NCBI GenBank assembly: GCA_963513935.1 | Contig: OY740768.1 | Coordinates: forward strand, 39,488,368-39,552,367 | Reading direction: 5' to 3' | Origin: Aphrophora alni | Taxonomy: Eukaryota; Arthropoda; Insecta; Hemiptera; Aphrophoridae | Length of the DNA stretch: 64,000 bases | Shown here: in pieces, positions 1 through 13,300 of the stretch | Position numbering within the stretch: the first letter of the stretch is position 1 | How the letters are laid out: each line of letters starts with the position of its first letter | The notes under the pieces: model-generated | Seen by the model: the letters and a program-made list of their open reading frames with translations, nothing else | Database searches by the model: none | What the model was told of the DNA's origin: nothing | Position numbers and translations under genes: made by a program

Positions 1-446
1 ATACCCATATATATTAAAACAAAAATCTACAAAATATTTGGCACTAAATTTCTCACATACCCATACGTATTAAAACCAAAAATCTTATATTGCACTAACT
101 TTCTCAAACTCATATACATAGTCAAACTAAAATCAATGCAAAAATATTGCACTAACTTTCTCAAAATTGGCATACATAGTTAAACTAGTACAAATGAAAA
201 AATATAGCACAAACTTTCTCACATACCCATACATATTAAAACTAAAAATCTACGAAAAATATTGCACTAACTTTCTCAAACTTATATACATAGTCAAACT
301 AAAATCAATGCAAAAATATTGTACAAACTTTCTCACATACCCATATATATTAAAACTAAGAATCTACGAAAAATATAGCACTAACTTTCTCAAACTCATA
401 TACATAGTCAAACTAAAATCAATGCAAAAAATATTGCACAAACTTA
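1..446. repeat. 57-bp satellite, alternating A/B monomers
   Basis: Monomer starts, marked by a CTCA following a run of T, fall at 52, 103, 160, 218, 275, 332 and 389, so the spacing is 51, 57, 58, 57, 57 and 57, and the last unit ends near 446. Two monomer types are seen: A (contains ACATACCCATA and AAATCTACGAA) and B (contains CATATACATAGTCAAACT and AATCAATGCAAAAATATTG). The order is A-B-B'-A-B-A-B, so the higher unit is mostly a 114-bp dimer. Both types share the ending ATATTGCACTAACTTT. The array runs off the left edge of the window, so its full size is unknown. Because 57 is a multiple of three, a 139-codon frame stays open through it, but this is an artefact. Confidence 0.93.
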
Positions 447-1899
447 AGTTTTCACTTCTAACGTGTGGTCTTAAGCACACCCAATATACATATTTTTTAA
501 GACTTCCTCCGCAGGACGTCCCCCCAAAGCGAAAAAAAAAGACAGTTAAATTGAGCAAAAAGTCGGCAACTACAGTGAGGACGTAATCCTAGAGTTTCAT
601 TGTTCTGCGTTTATTAACAAAATTAATATTAAGGAGTTTCCAGACTTTCTGAACACCCGGTAGAATTATTATTATTTTTTTAATTGTTTCAAATTCAAAT
701 AATTAAGTTAATTTCTAAATATCAGTCCGTTTTCGTACCTAAAAACAATAGTTTTCGACTACACCAATAAACTTCTACATCATCCTTAGAGATTCAACGT
801 TTTTGGTAATTTTAGCACCAATAAAATCTACATTTTAAATGAATAATTAGATACTTTAAGATTCAAAATAACTACATACACAGTAAGATATAATGTTGAC
901 TAACCCATTACATGAAAACAATTGACAATCTTAATAACTATCTAATTAAAAGGAACTTTAGTAAAACTTTGTAAGTTAAGTTTTAATAGTCGTAGGATAA
1001 AATCTGGAAGTCGATTGAAAAAAAGTTTGTTTGAAGTACATCACGGTCTTGATTGAGTTCAATAAGAAACTTAGCTCATAATTTTTTTTTTTTCAGATTG
1101 GTGATTAACACATATATTAATATATAAAATAGAAATATAAACACAAGTGAAAAAAAATAAGATTATGAAAACCAATCATCTCAGCACATCAAGGGCGTGG
1201 CCGAGTTATAAGTCAATATACAAATGTAAATATCTCATTTATTTTATTTTTATTTATCTATCAACAATGTTGCTAAACATTCTGATTAGTCACTGGCCTT
1301 ACGAAATGGAATTCTGTATGAAACCATATTTATAATAAATGCATGTATATTATTGTTTAAATATTTAAACATTTGTAGTGAAATAGTTATTATAATGTAT
1401 ATTGTTGAATTTCTTTTAATCTGTTTAGATGAATAAATTAAAAGAAAACCTAATATCTCTAAAATATTGAATTGAAGTATCTGGGAAAATTAAAAAAACA
1501 GTTGTTATGTATCATTTTCGTGTATTTGGACTTTTGGGATGCACTGTTGCGTCTTTGTTGTAGACATATAAATATGTTTAAATGATTTAATTTATTATTT
1601 TTCGGTTTACAAGTGTTTTGTTACTTTCGCCCTACAATAACTTTCGTAAGAAAATTTCCGTTAATTATTTTTATTTGATTTATCAATATTATGTTTTTAC
1701 GAAGATTTCATTTTTTAAATAAATTTTTAAATATACATGCAATACATATATCGATTTCTTTTTTATTTAAATTTTTTAAATGTTAACAAAAACTTTATAT
1801 ATAAAATATAGAATACGTTATTAGATTCGTATAAATTAACCTGTTCATTTCAAACAACATGCATATCAGCTAGGAAGGTCCTGGGAAATAGTTTTACAT
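447..1899. other. unassigned A+T-rich DNA
   Basis: No gene or element is recognised. The segment next to the satellite (455-590) is less A+T-rich than what follows but matches nothing I know. A 62-codon frame at 1,147-1,335 has no recognisable features and is taken as chance. Confidence 0.5.
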
Positions 1900-2720
1900 C
1901 AGGTTTTATGAAAGATTGAGGACTCGATGCTTTAAAGAATACTGTGAATACTATACTATGAAGATTAATTTAACTAGGGTACAATTCTCGACATCCACGG
2001 TGCGTTTGATAATAGCGCTTATGAATAAATCAGTGGCAGTTAAAAAACGGGGTTAGAAAGAACCACTTGCAATTGGCTGGGGTCAATTCTCTGGAGTAGA
2101 ACAATACTAGCAACCCAGTACGGAGATGAACTAACTGGAGATGAAGGTGGTGAGAGGTACTCCTCAAGGGGGTATTATCTCACCGTTACTGTTGCTCCTT
2201 TACATGGTCACCGTCACACTGACTCCTTAAAAACCAGGCTAAACTGACTGAGTTTTTTAAACGTTTGTAGACGACATTATGGTGACTAAAAGAAAATTCT
2301 GAAATGTTCTAGGATATCAATTGAAGGGATGAATAAAAATAATTTGAATCTAGTGTGGGGAGGGAGGTCTGACTTGGCCAAGACAAATTTAAATACAGGT
2401 ACAAACAAAATAACTTTCTGAGTAGGTCAAATATCTGGAATCATTCTGGATAAAACCTTTACCTGGTGCAAACATGAAAATGACTTAATACAGAAATCAA
2501 TTAGGTTACTTGTGGTCTATAAGAGTCTTTTATGTGAAAATTGCGGACTCCTTCTAGCTATGACTTATTGACTTTATGAGACGGTAATCAAAGTTCAACC
2601 ACAATATGCTGCCCTGGTTAGGTGGATAAGAACCCATCTAAAGGTTGCCATGCGCAAGTTGGAAAGATTACAAATGTTGACCTGCTGTGTATCTAAGGGA
2701 TTTTTAGAATTACGTCTACA
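1900..2720 (+). pseudogene. decayed non-LTR retrotransposon ORF2 (reverse transcriptase fragment)
   Basis: Remains of a LINE-type reverse transcriptase, which in a live element copies its own RNA into DNA at the target site. Seen in order on the + strand: ILDIHGAFDN at 1,978-2,013 (motif A of the palm, frame 1); VVRGTPQGGIISP at 2,147-2,185 (motif B); FVDDIM at 2,264-2,281 (motif C with the catalytic Asp pair, same frame as motif B); GIILDKTFTW followed by WCKHENDLIQKS around 2,440-2,500 (thumb region); then QYAALVRW and KLERLQMLTCCVS to about 2,700. The motif set is that of the I/R1/Jockey group. The frame changes between motifs A and B and again after motif C, with an in-frame TGA near 2,566, so it is dead. 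The endonuclease and 5' part are missing. No poly(A) tail or target-site duplication was found. No long open frame covers it. Confidence 0.85.
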
Positions 2721-3369
2721 GTAATAATATAAATTTTGTTATTATCACCGAGAATACAATCAAGACACAATCGAATATTCTAATATGCAGAATGTTCTTA
2801 ATATATATCTCCAGATAACTGGAAATTATTTCTAATATTATAAACTTATAAAAATATACAATTTTATGTTGCGTTTTATTTAAATCCTGTTTTTTTTTGT
2901 TTTTTTTTGCACGAAGAAATTATGAATTAAAATATAAGTAAAATTAACCTTGTAAAACTACTAAAATTTCAGTGTTAGTTTAAAAAAAAAATTAATCAAC
3001 AACTGATACAAACGTGTCACCAGTCCATTTAGGGAGGTAAGTATATATTTTTATTGCCTTAAGTCTAATGAGTTTGTGTTTAAAGTTATTGAGTAACGCT
3101 TGTGCAAAAGTCCTTCGTTAAATCAAAGAAACAATCAAACTTTGATAATTCTCTTTTAAATGGGTACCACATTATTACTTAAAGTTACACAAAATATGTA
3201 CAATTGGAATCTTTACAAATAAAATGTATATGTTGTGAATATTTATGTTAATTTTTTAGTTGGGACTCTAGCAAAGAATTACATAAGATGATTTCAACAT
3301 ATAAAGAGTTAAAAAAAATAGTAGTTGAGAAACACAAATCCTTAGTCCCATTAACTTTCGCTCTGAATT
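2721..3369. other. unassigned A+T-rich DNA between LINE relic and array
   Basis: Homopolymer A and T runs only. No motif, frame or similarity to the array modules was seen. Confidence 0.45.
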
Positions 3370-3690
3370 TCGGTATTAAATTAAACTTAGTTCTCTAAAT
3401 CTAGGTGTAATATAAAGTTTCGTAGTGTTATTACAGGCTAATACATTATGCGCATTTAAAATGTTCTACTGATATTAAAAGGAAACATTTGAAAATATTT
3501 TACGACGTTCAGGAATGTATGAACAATTTCCGTCATTTTATGAAGGTACTGAGTACCTCTACTGTAAACATTTCCCGCATAAAGATATCTGACTATGTTT
3601 TAACTGCCTCTACAAATCCATTAGGATATAGTTTATTTATTTCCACTTTATATTCTACCAGTATTCCTTCCAAAATGTAACAATAGTTAT
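3370..3690 (+). repeat. array module copy 1
   Basis: Contains TTACAGGCTAATACATTATG, ATTAAAAGGAAACATTTG, then CAGGAATGTATGAACAATTT, TACCTCTACTGTAAACATTT and ATATCTGACTATGTTTTAAC in that order. It is one of the best-preserved copies of the core. A 63-codon frame starting at 3,489 follows the core but is not shared in phase across all copies. Confidence 0.8.
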
Positions 3691-6600
3691 ACCTTTAAGT
3701 TTAAAAAATGCTTCATTCATTTTTACTGTTCTTTTGACAATCCTGTAGTACCATAGCTGAATATATACCTTTCGTCGTGTAGTATTGGGTAACAACAACC
3801 CCCTCATTCATATTTTCCTTCATAGCTCCGTGTTTTAACCAACTCTTGTTCTCGTCCGACCCTCGCCCAAATAGAATATTCGAGAACTTCTTTTAAAAGC
3901 GATTATAATGACTGTGACGTTTGACAATTATAAAAATAGCCTACTATCAAAACAGTAGTCGTATTGATAATAATTTCATAACGTATTTGAATCAAAGATA
4001 AGCTAAAGAAATGATTATTATATCATTACAGATACGATTTTACATATAAAACATAAATATTAATCCGGTTTTCTGTTTCCCCTTTTCGAGTTAAAACTGT
4101 AATTTTGCAAATTATTAAAACGAGGATTATTGAATTTAGTAGCCTATTTGAATATTTCTGCGGGTTTTTAGTAATACATCGCAACATTTTTAATTGGTAT
4201 TGCCAACCAAACCTCAATTTTATCTTCCTCTATGGGCAATAAATTTAGCTGACCTGTTTTAAATTATAATGTATAAAATAGCGACGCCAACGTTTTTTAA
4301 AGATAAGTAATCAAACAATTAAAATTAATACTTTATTTGTGAATATACAATTTTTCGTTATTAAGATTTTATTGTGCATTATTAAAAAATAGGTAAAATT
4401 ATGGCCAAGAAATAGATTTATTATATCAACAATAATAAATTACATACCAACGTTAAGCATAAATAAAATACTCGTTTCAACAATACCTATAGAAGTGTTT
4501 TTTACAAGTGCATAAGAAAATAAATACACAAAAATGAGAATGTAAATAATTTATTATATTTTCATAGAAATTCAAAGTAAAAGAATCGAGATAATAAAAA
4601 CAATCTGAACTTATAAATATTTATTGTTATTTTAAGATGTCGATTTATACATTCAACACAAAAAGTGTTTTTTTTTGTTTGTTTTTTTTTTAAATTTATA
4701 ATTGTTAACACTGAAGAAATATTGCTGTTAACAAACAAATGGTTGGTTTTCATTGTCCAAATGCGAGTATATTCAGTTTAAAAATCGCCTCAATTCAATA
4801 TTCATGGCTATAATTACATATAAACAATGTATAGAAATAAAAGTAATGTTAGTGCCCGCTTCTGACTTCGTAACTAAAGCACACTACGTTTTCTCTTTCC
4901 CACTATCTGCCATGAATAATAAGCGTAATTAATATAAAACTGTTGTGGTCGAGAGACTCTGACCTAATTTGATGTTACTCTGAACCCATAGGATTTACAA
5001 AATTATACTTCTCGTGAGATATTATTTAATTAATTATATAACCACAGTTATCTTTACGAAAGACTGTAATAGTTATTAAAATAATTATTAGTTCGAATGT
5101 TGTAATTTTAGTCAACTAAATGTCATTTTAATTAGTTAATGTAGTTGGTTTGAAGAGTTTAAATTGCACAAAAAGTGTATAGTTATAAAATTATTTTATT
5201 AAATTTTTGATTGATAAGCAACGCTGTAAATTATTTTTAAAATAAATCAAATTTTAGCGGCTTTTTTTCAGAAAACCAAGATAGTAGTTACTTTTTTTTT
5301 TAAACAATTTCATCATATGTCTTTGAAATTAATAATTGTTGACAACTTTCCCGGAACCGGTGTAGATGTACACCGCCTTGCGAAGTTATAAAGTTATTTA
5401 TATTTGAAAATATGGAGATTACTCTCTACTTTCCTGTCGATGATTTGGCCAAGGCAGACATCGTAGTCATTCATACATATATTGTACTTCGTATGATAAT
5501 AGAAACAACAAACTTCTATTGTTAAAAAAAACAATATTAAACAAACATCATTTGCACTATATTAATTTAGTTTAAGTGCATGTTTTCCTTAACGTTTATA
5601 TTTCAACCAGTTAAACCAATTAGGGCACACAAAAAATGCATTGCCATTAACCGTATTCGCGCCTGAGTAGGCCTAATCTTTCTCGGTTCATTAGTCCGAA
5701 CTGTTGGTAAACAAAGACACTTTCTGATAATTGACCTAGCCCCAGCCCCGTTTAAGTATGAAATTAGATAAATTTAACCACATTTGAATTATTAAGATCA
5801 AAGCTATTTGCGAAAGTAATTACCATTAACAGAAAGTATTAAACAATTTTAGAATAACACTAATTGAGAAAATGCAACAGTTTACAAAGAAATTTTGACT
5901 CTTCATTGTCTTTGCCTGATAACACGATTATAAAGTCTGAATCTATTTAAGTTTCTATACTATATTTACTACCTTTATTCTTGGTGTTTGAGTCTCCTCT
6001 ACTCTCCGTCCTTGATTGGAGGGTTCATAGCGGTGGCAGTTGAAAGCTCTTTGCGAAAGTGATGGTAGAAGTTTCATACACTGTAATAAATCCAATCTAG
6101 ATAGGTATCCGATCTGGAATAATACCTCTTTAATTAAACATGCAACGTAACTTGCTATCAAATTGAGGTATTTAGGGCAAAAGCAAGTAAAGTTTTTGCG
6201 CTATTTTAACACTGTTAGCTTGGCCTTCAAAACTAAAGTTTTATTCATTGCATTTTTTGTTCCTTATTAAAACCATTGGTACTTCTGGGGGTTCTGTTAG
6301 TATATTGGTTCAGCGTTGCTATGGTTTTGTTGTATTATGGATACGGAAATTGAGTTGTGTGCCTAAGTTTTTATATTGTCTTTTTTAGCTCTTCCTTTTA
6401 TGAAATCACTATTTGATGAACTTGTGAAGTTTTCCACAGAATTTAGTGTGTTTTTTGTGTGGTGGCTTGCTGTTAAATAAAATTTAGTAAGAATGAGATT
6501 ATTAGGAAGAAATTTGTATGTTAAAAAGTAATGAGCAATTGTGTATTATTGGTATTTTTATATTTGTATTTTAAAATAATATAATTTTAATGCATTGATT

Positions 6601-6869
6601 ATCAATATTGCATTGTTAAAAATTAATCTTGTACAAACGATATGCCAATAACAAAGATTGATAGTGATAATACTATGTTTTCTGCGAATGTTTAGGTTAT
6701 AATTTATAATTTAGTGATTAAGTTAATTATTTTGACCCTATTTTTATTTACAAAAAAAAATACAAATTTGTTTCTTACTATTGATAATGTTATTCTAATG
6801 TTTTGTCGATTGAAATTTTTCAAAGCCATTTCTAAATTACATGAGACAATTTAAGGTGTAGACTTGTTT
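3691..6869. other. array spacer 1
   Basis: A+T-rich spacer. It holds one copy of the module shared with 12.2 kb (4,849-5,020; TTCTGACTTCGTAACTAAAG, then TCTGCCAT, then GACTCTGACCTA) and one copy of the short module shared with 9.2 kb (6,028-6,080; GTTGAAAGCTCTTTGCGAAAG). A small perfect hairpin (GGTGTA-GATG-TACACC) lies at 5,359-5,374. No coding region was recognised. Confidence 0.5.
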
Positions 6870-7410
6870 CACTAATGCTTTGTTTGTTTAAGAACACAAA
6901 TAATTACTATTATTACAATACTATAATATTGCGTCCTACAACTATCAATTCTTCGAGATATACAACATTGTGTTATTAAATTATTGAATAATACATTACG
7001 TATAAATAAATAGTTTTCTTGCTCTAAAAGAAAATGTTGTATAATTTTCTACGGTGTTTAGGATTGCACGAACAATTTCCGTCATTTTATAAAGGGCACT
7101 GTAAATATTTCCTTATAAATATGTCTAACTAAGTATTAACTGCTTCTACAGAATGAGAACGACATTATATGTTTTTTATTTTATTTCCGTTTAAAATATC
7201 CCTTCCGAAACTATCATTATTTACTTCTGAGTGAAATTTTATTGCTACTGATTCTTATAGGATAGCTTTAGTTGAGTCTTGTAGGCAATTTACAAAGATA
7301 TATTCCTGTTTCGTTAAACATATGTTTTAGTGTTTGATGTTTTTGTTTTATAATTAAAATTCCGTTATACAAAGTTGATATACATGTGAAAGGTTGAAAT
7401 AATATAGATA
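6870..7410 (+). repeat. array module copy 2
   Basis: Left part AAGAACACAAATAATTACTA, core GTTTAGGATTGCACGAACAA followed by TTTCCGTCATTTTAT, and right part GGATAGCTTTAGTTGAGTC and CCGTTATACAAAGTTGATA. It aligns with copies 6 and 8 over their whole length, but a segment of the core is deleted. Confidence 0.75.
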
Positions 7411-9869
7411 TAGGACGAGGAATGGTGTTGAATATTTCTTTTGACACTTAAAGTCAAAGCAGAATAATAAAGGTATTATAAAGTTTATGTTCTAATATAA
7501 TCTTGATATACGAGCCTTTTAATCTTTCCACCATTAGCCGGAATTTGTCTAACGATTGAAAAACTTCAATCATAATTCCTAACTAAAAGCATAATCTTAA
7601 TAAATCGTCCATAACGGACAACAAATCCATTTCAAAATCATGAACATCCTTTTAAGTTTTATCCCAAAATTTGATGATAAATGTATTTCTTCTAAAAAAT
7701 CATTCTAAGAAATTAATATAAATTTTGTTGATTGTGATTATAAAACAAAAACAAATCTCCGTCTTGATTAGGCACGCGTAACTATTTCTAAAAAATATTT
7801 TACTCCAATAAACTAGGAGACAGAATCTCTACAAAATCAATTTATTTTGATTTTCACTTTTCTCCTAGTTTATTATTCAGAGATGTACTCTGCAAACCCA
7901 ATTTACATATGCCGTAAGCGGGGCTGTTGTATTTATTTCTTACAATACGAATGATGTGGAATTTAAAATCGAGACAACTTTAAAATTATTGCTTGTTTTG
8001 TTTACAATACGTCCTTTGTATTTATAATAAATTAGTTATTTCCATATACCAATACAAGAAAAATATTGTGTAATATACGAGTAAAAGAAATCTTTCTTGA
8101 AATAAAAAAATAAAAAAATAAATAGTTTTACTTACTGCAACTCAAACTGTGGAGCTGCAGTAGTGACTACTCAATGCATTAACATGAATATAACAGCAGT
8201 TTTAAAACTCATTCAAAATTATCAAATATTATATAACTATCAATTTGTTATTTTCTGTTCTCAACACATAAAATAAGGGTGGAAAATATGTTTATGTAAA
8301 AAATGTACTAAACTTCGAAGTCTCTTCTCATTGAAATGTTTTACCTTTTAAGTGGTTTTAAAATTCAATATGGTAATATCTTTGTTAATTGAGATCTGAA
8401 TAAAATAGAAAGTTTTTAGTTTTATCAATTTATATTTTTCAGATACTCAGGACTGTAATTGACCATTTTTTTTTAAATGTTCTACACTGGGTCCATGGTT
8501 CCATCAATGTTCATTTTAAAATGTATTTAGAAGTAGTTACTTTTCATTAATTAAAATAAATGTCATTCAAGCAAAATAATGTATTTTAATTATCTATCAG
8601 GAACATGCATACACTTGTATAACACACAAATAAAAGTAAGTGAATATTTCTAATATCCGTATATAAAAAGACTTTTATTGTTCGATCTATGATCATTTAG
8701 ATATTTTGCTTATACTTTCTTATGTTTATGCATGTCAACTTAAAATATCTCATTTTTCAGAGGAAGGGTGATACGTGAAGCACAGAAGCCACGTGACTTC
8801 CGATGTGTGGACCTTGATTTCATCCAAATAACTCACTAAACCCTACACTCCATTATGACCTTTCATATTTGTCAAAGCTCTTAAAGGGACCACCTTCCAA
8901 GAGAAGCATCGTTCATTTTCTCATACCTCAGTCTCGATCATTTAAACGGCCTGCATCTTTTTTCATTCGAATTTTTTTAACCTTGTATTCCAAAAATTGC
9001 ATTCAACGTAGTTACTGAATTTTTAGCATTTGCAGCTTACTGTATGTCTTTCAATCAAATTGGAGTTTATAGCATTGTATATGAAGCACACACACTGGTC
9101 GAACGTGACTTCAACACACATTTGTATTCTTTTCATATGGGCTTTCAAATTACTATGCCATTTAAGGTATTAATAAATAATTAGTGTTTATATAGTATAT
9201 GGGATCAGATCGAAAAGACACTTCAGCATGTGGAAGTTGGAAGCTCTCTACGAAAGCGATACATTCGGTAGTAGAATGTTCTGTTGCTGTTATAGATACA
9301 AGCTGATCCAGGTCAACAGAAATACACAGGATGTTCGATCTACGTTTCAAATAGGCCGTACAATGGAATCCAAAAACATACGAAATCAGAATCGTATCTA
9401 CGTAATGTTGATCATTTCTTTAAATACTATTTGTTTAACCGGTCAGGAAAATTAAGAATTTAAATGTGGCCATGTAGTTCTGATGGAATGACAGTTCAGT
9501 GATTGTAGATATTGTATTTCTAATCATTATAATGCGATTTAGTGATGCTCTAAAGTTTTGCACTACCTGCTCTTGATCTGTTGAAGTGTGTTATGTCTTT
9601 GCTTGTTATTTACTATTTAATAATAGCACCATAACAACATTATAATTAGAAAAAATGTGTATAGTAAATAGAATATTTTTCATAACTTTTTTATCAGTGG
9701 AAAATAATACGAAAAGTTGTACAAAATAAACATTAAAACTAAGTCTCATAGTAATAATGTTGTGTTTACTATTAATATTTCTAAAAAATTGCAGATTGGA
9801 ATACTTATTATCCCCACTTATTCTGTTTAGAAATGAAACTCGTGTCATTGATAAAGTTATTAGGTCAAT
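7411..9869. other. array spacer 2, including two recurring modules
   Basis: 7,790-7,990 is a copy of the module that also occurs at 11,155-11,370 (both contain TTGATTTTCACTT and the 20-mer around ACTCTGCAAACCCAATTTAC). 9,215-9,300 is related to 6,028-6,080. A less A+T-rich tract at 8,760-8,960 has no recognised content. The overlapping 60-75 codon frames at 9.16-9.45 kb lie on opposite strands and show no family signature. Confidence 0.5.
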
Positions 9870-10310
9870 AAATTATTCCGACAACAAATATTTTGGCGAT
9901 TGTAAACTCAAACATAAGTATATTTAAAATGTCCTTCCGTTATTAAAAGGAAACATATGGAAATATGATATGGAGTGTTAGGAACACATGGATATATTTC
10001 CTCAATTTATGAACGAAATGAAGATCCTTACTATGCATTTTCCTTGTAAAAGTATATAAATACATTCTAACTGTCCCGATGTATTTTCTGCATGGATAGT
10101 ATTATTTTAGAAAAAGGACGTAAATATTTTATTTCAGAGTTTAGAAGCATCTGATATTTTTAGGTTAATCTCTTGTTGAACATTGTAACCTATATAAAAG
10201 TAATGTTAATGTTTTGTTAAATATGGATTTTGTTTCATAATTTACCTTCTGTTATACAAAGTGCTTAATATTGGCAAAAGATAAAACAATAGGATTGAAG
10301 GGTTGCAATA
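9870..10310 (+). repeat. array module copy 3
   Basis: Contains ATTAAAAGGAAACATATGG, GTGTTAGGAACACATGG, TTTCCTCAATTTATGAACG and, on the right, TTCTGTTATACAAAGTGCTT. More diverged than copies 1 and 5 but in the same order and orientation. Confidence 0.68.
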
Positions 10311-13300
10311 TCTCTATATAATGTTTAATTGTATTTCATGTGAAATATACTGGAAATAAAAAGCTGCATCACAGTTTTGCAAAAATGGATAACATTGAAA
10401 CCTTGGAGAGGTTTTCAAATAATTTAATTTATATATCTTTATAATTAAAATATAATATAATATATATATTATAATTATTATATAATATTAATTAGAAAAC
10501 AATTCATTTTTGTTGCCTTCGCGATCATAAGAACGAGAAATATATTTTCAATCTGATATGAAATGTTTATATTCCACAGATTTTAAATGCGATTGTATAT
10601 TTTGTTCTATTATCTAAAATCAGAATCTAATATTTTTTAATGATATAACAAGAAGTTTAGCATTTACAAGGCTTTACTTTTAATTCTAGCTTTACCCCTT
10701 GTCCGGATTTCAATCACTATACCTATGTAAAAAATCCTTTTTTATTTACAACTTTACATCGATGAATTAATATGTTGCTAAATACTCAAATGTGAATTAT
10801 TATTAAATATTAAAGAATAAAAGTATATTAAATTGTTAATAAAAATGATAGAGAGTATAGTTTTGGTATGAGAGTTTGTAGTAAACAAAGAAAACATTAT
10901 TTTGAAAATTTTAATATGCGATCACTTGTTTTTTTCCAATAATGTAGTATTACTTGTGTCTACTTAAGTGATATTATTTGTTAATCTGGATACTATGATT
11001 TTATGTCTAATTTTAGGCAGTAAAACCATTTGAAAACATTATTGTTTATAGTTTTTGCAATAAACATTTAAATAAATTATAATATTTTTTTCTAATCCCA
11101 AAGAAGGAATATATAAATAAAAATATATTATCCAATTAAACAGGCACCCACAATTATTTTTACAAATTATTTTAAAGGAATAAAATATCAGATAGAATCT
11201 CCTACCTCTAACATTTATATCAATTTACTTTGATTTTCACTTCACTTCTAGTTAATATTCAGAGAATTTCTGTACTCTGCAAACCCAATTTACGTGAGCA
11301 GGAAAAGCAAGAAGGTTTTATGGTTTCATTTAAAATGAATGATTCAGAATTTAAAGTAAATTTTACTCTAAAACATCAATTTTACTGCTGTTGAAATTAA
11401 ATATATAGCCATTGAAATTTATTATACCTTTTTAACAATATTGTTGTTATTTATTTATTTGATATTTTTGTGTGTAATTTATAATGATGTGTGTTTATAT
11501 TTACACCATAAGGTGATATTATAGTTACAAAAATTAAAATTTTTCCTTTGGTTTTTAATATTTTTTTAAAATTCTATTATGGATATACTATAAGATTAAG
11601 TTCATTTTTACGCATTTTATTATAAATACAATTGTTAGCTACACATTATTTAATCTATTTTGAGTTCGCATATTACATTTTTGATTATTAATGTCATATT
11701 GTAAACAAATTGTCAATAAAATAAACTTTAAAACAAAAATTTAAACTACCATAGAAAATTAATAAATATTCTGATAATATTATAAACTAGTATTTTTTAG
11801 GGCAATTTGGGGCATCAATAATTCCTGTGATATTCAAAAAATATTAAAATTTTATTTTTACAAATTTAATTGTAACTTTAGGATTTTATTCTTTGCTCCT
11901 ATAGAAATGTAAATCTAAAAATAAAGAAACAAATAAAATTCTAATTAAATAAAATTTGTTCAACAAATTTAAACAATAAGTAAAATTATCATTAATTTTA
12001 TTTTTCATAGATCTATATCGAAGGAAAACAAGATCATTTTAAAATTAGCCTATATGTTTCCCTTGAATAAAAAAAAAGATTTCCAGCCAAAATATGTTTT
12101 GTTTAAAGAAAATATTTTTTGTTCATTATATAATACGACTACATTTAAAATTAAAATGGTCTTAGTCCCATGTGCATAGCTATAGTTTCAGTAAACGATT
12201 AATAGAACAAAGAAATGTAAACGTTGATGTGCACCTCTGACTTCGCAATTAAAATACAATGCATTTGGAATTTATGTTGTTTTACTATGTGCCATAGATA
12301 ATTATTCATTTAAATGAGAGTTAGTTGAGGAACTATGACCTATTTCTTTTTCATTTCGGTTGCAATGCACATAGTTCTCATAAATAAATGAATTGTACCC
12401 AACACAATATAGTTATAACAATATTTACAATTATACAGTTATGTTTTCTAAAACGTATTGTAGTAGTTTTATATTATTTTTAAAACACAAGTTTTTGAAT
12501 TCCATGTAAGTTTAACTAGTTATTGTAGATGTATAAATCAGTTTTGTTTTATATAAGGTAAAAAAACTTGACGTTACAAATTATTTTATAAATACAAAAC
12601 AATTCAAAGTTCAATAAATTGTAATAACTTAAAGTATGAGACAACATTATATCTAAACTTAAGGTTTTCAAATTGAGCGGTACTGAGAAATAACTTTCAT
12701 TCTATATGCTCATTTTCATCCCTAAATAAACAAATTATTTAAAATAAAAATGATCTTTTGACCGGCAAAATTTTCTCTTTAAGATCAAATTAAAATGTAA
12801 AATGTTTTTGTCTTTATATATTTTACTGTGTTTCATGTTTTTGTAAACTATTTAAATACATTAAATAGTCCTACTATAAAAATATGGAAAGAAGGAATTA
12901 TGTAAACAAAATAAAATAACGTTTCAGAAATTTTGTCCCAGGTTCTTACAAAAGTATAATTAATTGTTTGAAGACGTATCTTAGACTACCTTCTCAGGAA
13001 TTTACTCCGATTTACCATTTCACTGTAGTTAACATTCATGAAAGTTCACAGCCTCACAAATCCAATTTATTTGCCCTGTAACAGGGTCTGTCTCTTTAGG
13101 GCAATATTTAAGCGAAGGATGTAAAAACGGAAGTATTAATATATGTTTAGTAATTAAGTATATTTTTATTACATTATAACATATTAGGTAAAACAAAAGT
13201 GTTTATTATTTGGAATGAAATGTATAATACGTATGATATATGTGCATTAACTACGTATAATATAATAAAATATTCTATCGATTGAGAATACGAAATAAAT

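Noticed and set aside
1..446. Regular repeats reminiscent of a CRISPR array
   Set aside because: The whole 57-bp unit is repeated with no unique spacers, and the surroundings are animal-type retroelements.
167..586. 139-codon + strand frame with a 19-residue periodicity
   Set aside because: It is the translation of the 57-bp satellite; 57 is divisible by three, so the frame stays open without selection.
1186..1220. GGGCGTGGCCGAGTTATAAGTC resembling the start of a Leu or Ser tRNA
   Set aside because: It lacks the GG of the D loop, and no B box or closing acceptor stem follows.
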